Positions 63,763-64,000 of a DNA stretch of 64,000 nucleotides are shown in pieces. This DNA comes from Symbiodinium natans. Taxonomy: Eukaryota > Sar > Dinophyceae > Suessiales > Symbiodiniaceae. Under the pieces are notes generated by a model. It did no database searches, was not told the origin of the DNA, and worked only from the letters and a program-made list of their open reading frames with translations. The position numbers and the translations under genes were made by a program. Position 1 is the first letter of the stretch. The number at the start of each line of letters is the position of its first letter. Location: positions 243,501 to 307,500 of the forward strand of contig CAJNDS010002183.1 of NCBI GenBank assembly GCA_905221605.1. The letters are read 5' to 3'.

Positions 63763-63807
63763 GGTAGCCTGGACTCTGAATCTGGGCCGCCGCCTCGATT
63801 CGCAGCA
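63763..63807 (+). CDS. Exon candidate
   Basis: The acceptor is TGCGAGAGCAG and the donor GTTTAGGG. It reads VAWTLNLGRRLDSQ. Protein-like, unknown family. Confidence 0.45.
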
Positions 63808-63879
63808 GTTTAGGGTTTAGGGTTTAGGGATGCACCCGAGTCATGGCTGTGATCACGCAAGGCTGTACAGAGCTTCGAC

Positions 63880-63920
63880 CAACATCAAGGACGGCAGCGA
63901 GTTCCTAAGCCCTCCGTAGT
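63880..63920 (+). CDS. Gene-end exon candidate
   Basis: The acceptor is GATCACGCAAG. It reads LYRASTNIKDGSEFLSPP and then TAG just before the final C-rich array. Unknown family. Confidence 0.4.
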
Positions 63921-63926
63921 TATGAC

Positions 63927-64000
63927 ACCCTAAACCCTAAACCCTAAACCCTAAACCCTAAACCCTAAACCCTAAACCCTAAACCCTAAACCCTAAACCC
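63927..64000. repeat. C-rich CCCTAAA array at the window end
   Basis: Ten perfect units running out of the window. One more of the many internal arrays; nothing shows that it is a chromosome end. Confidence 0.85.

Noticed and set aside
63927-64000. A true chromosome end
   Set aside because: The same arrays occur in both orientations throughout the window, and this one is only 74 bp long and cut by the window edge.

Overview
The window looks like nuclear DNA of a dinoflagellate, most probably a Symbiodiniaceae-type alga. This is an inference. The supporting signs are very many seven-base CCCTAAA/TTTAGGG arrays, genes cut into 25-130 nt exons, introns that end AG before an exon starting with G and often begin with GC instead of GT, a Ty1/copia element of the kind reported to carry a cytosine methyltransferase, and an RCC1-like repeat protein. 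No rRNA, tRNA, CRISPR array or intact trans-spliced leader was seen.

Layout. 0.6-12 kb: short plus-strand exons of an FF-like/TPR-repeat gene set in telomere-type repeats. 12.4-13.4 kb: a PPPDE (DeSI-type) thiol isopeptidase-like gene in one long open exon. 14.5-41.9 kb: a long plus-strand kelch-repeat gene. About twenty small exons can be read, and many junctions keep reading phase. One kelch intron (22970-34111) holds a 10.3-kb Polinton/PLV-like element bounded by ~270-300 bp inverted repeats. It carries an RCC1-like gene, a decayed rve integrase, a decayed packaging-type ATPase, several small AT-rich ORFs and a 3.8-kb GC-rich repeat block that itself contains a foldback element. 42-46 kb: simple repeats, including a very long (ACGC)n tract, and a gene-end exon. 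46.2-61.4 kb: exons of a possible C2-domain gene and of a gene ending at 61448. A 10,397-bp Ty1/copia retrotransposon with 251-bp LTRs that look identical lies on the minus strand at 46734-57130. 61.5-64 kb: more repeats, small palindromic elements and two gene-end exons.

The main structural result is that most sequence between exons is not random satellite. Exons are generally preceded by C-rich CCCTAAA arrays and followed by G-rich TTTAGGG arrays. Each intron therefore starts G-rich and ends C-rich and could fold back on itself, with the splice donor often being the repeat itself (GTTTAGGG). Small palindromic elements of at least five families sit in the intron middles. The mobile elements are nested in these introns. 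The kelch reading frame continues in phase across the 11-kb intron that carries the Polinton-like element, and the copia element landed in an ACCCT repeat just past a probable GC splice donor.
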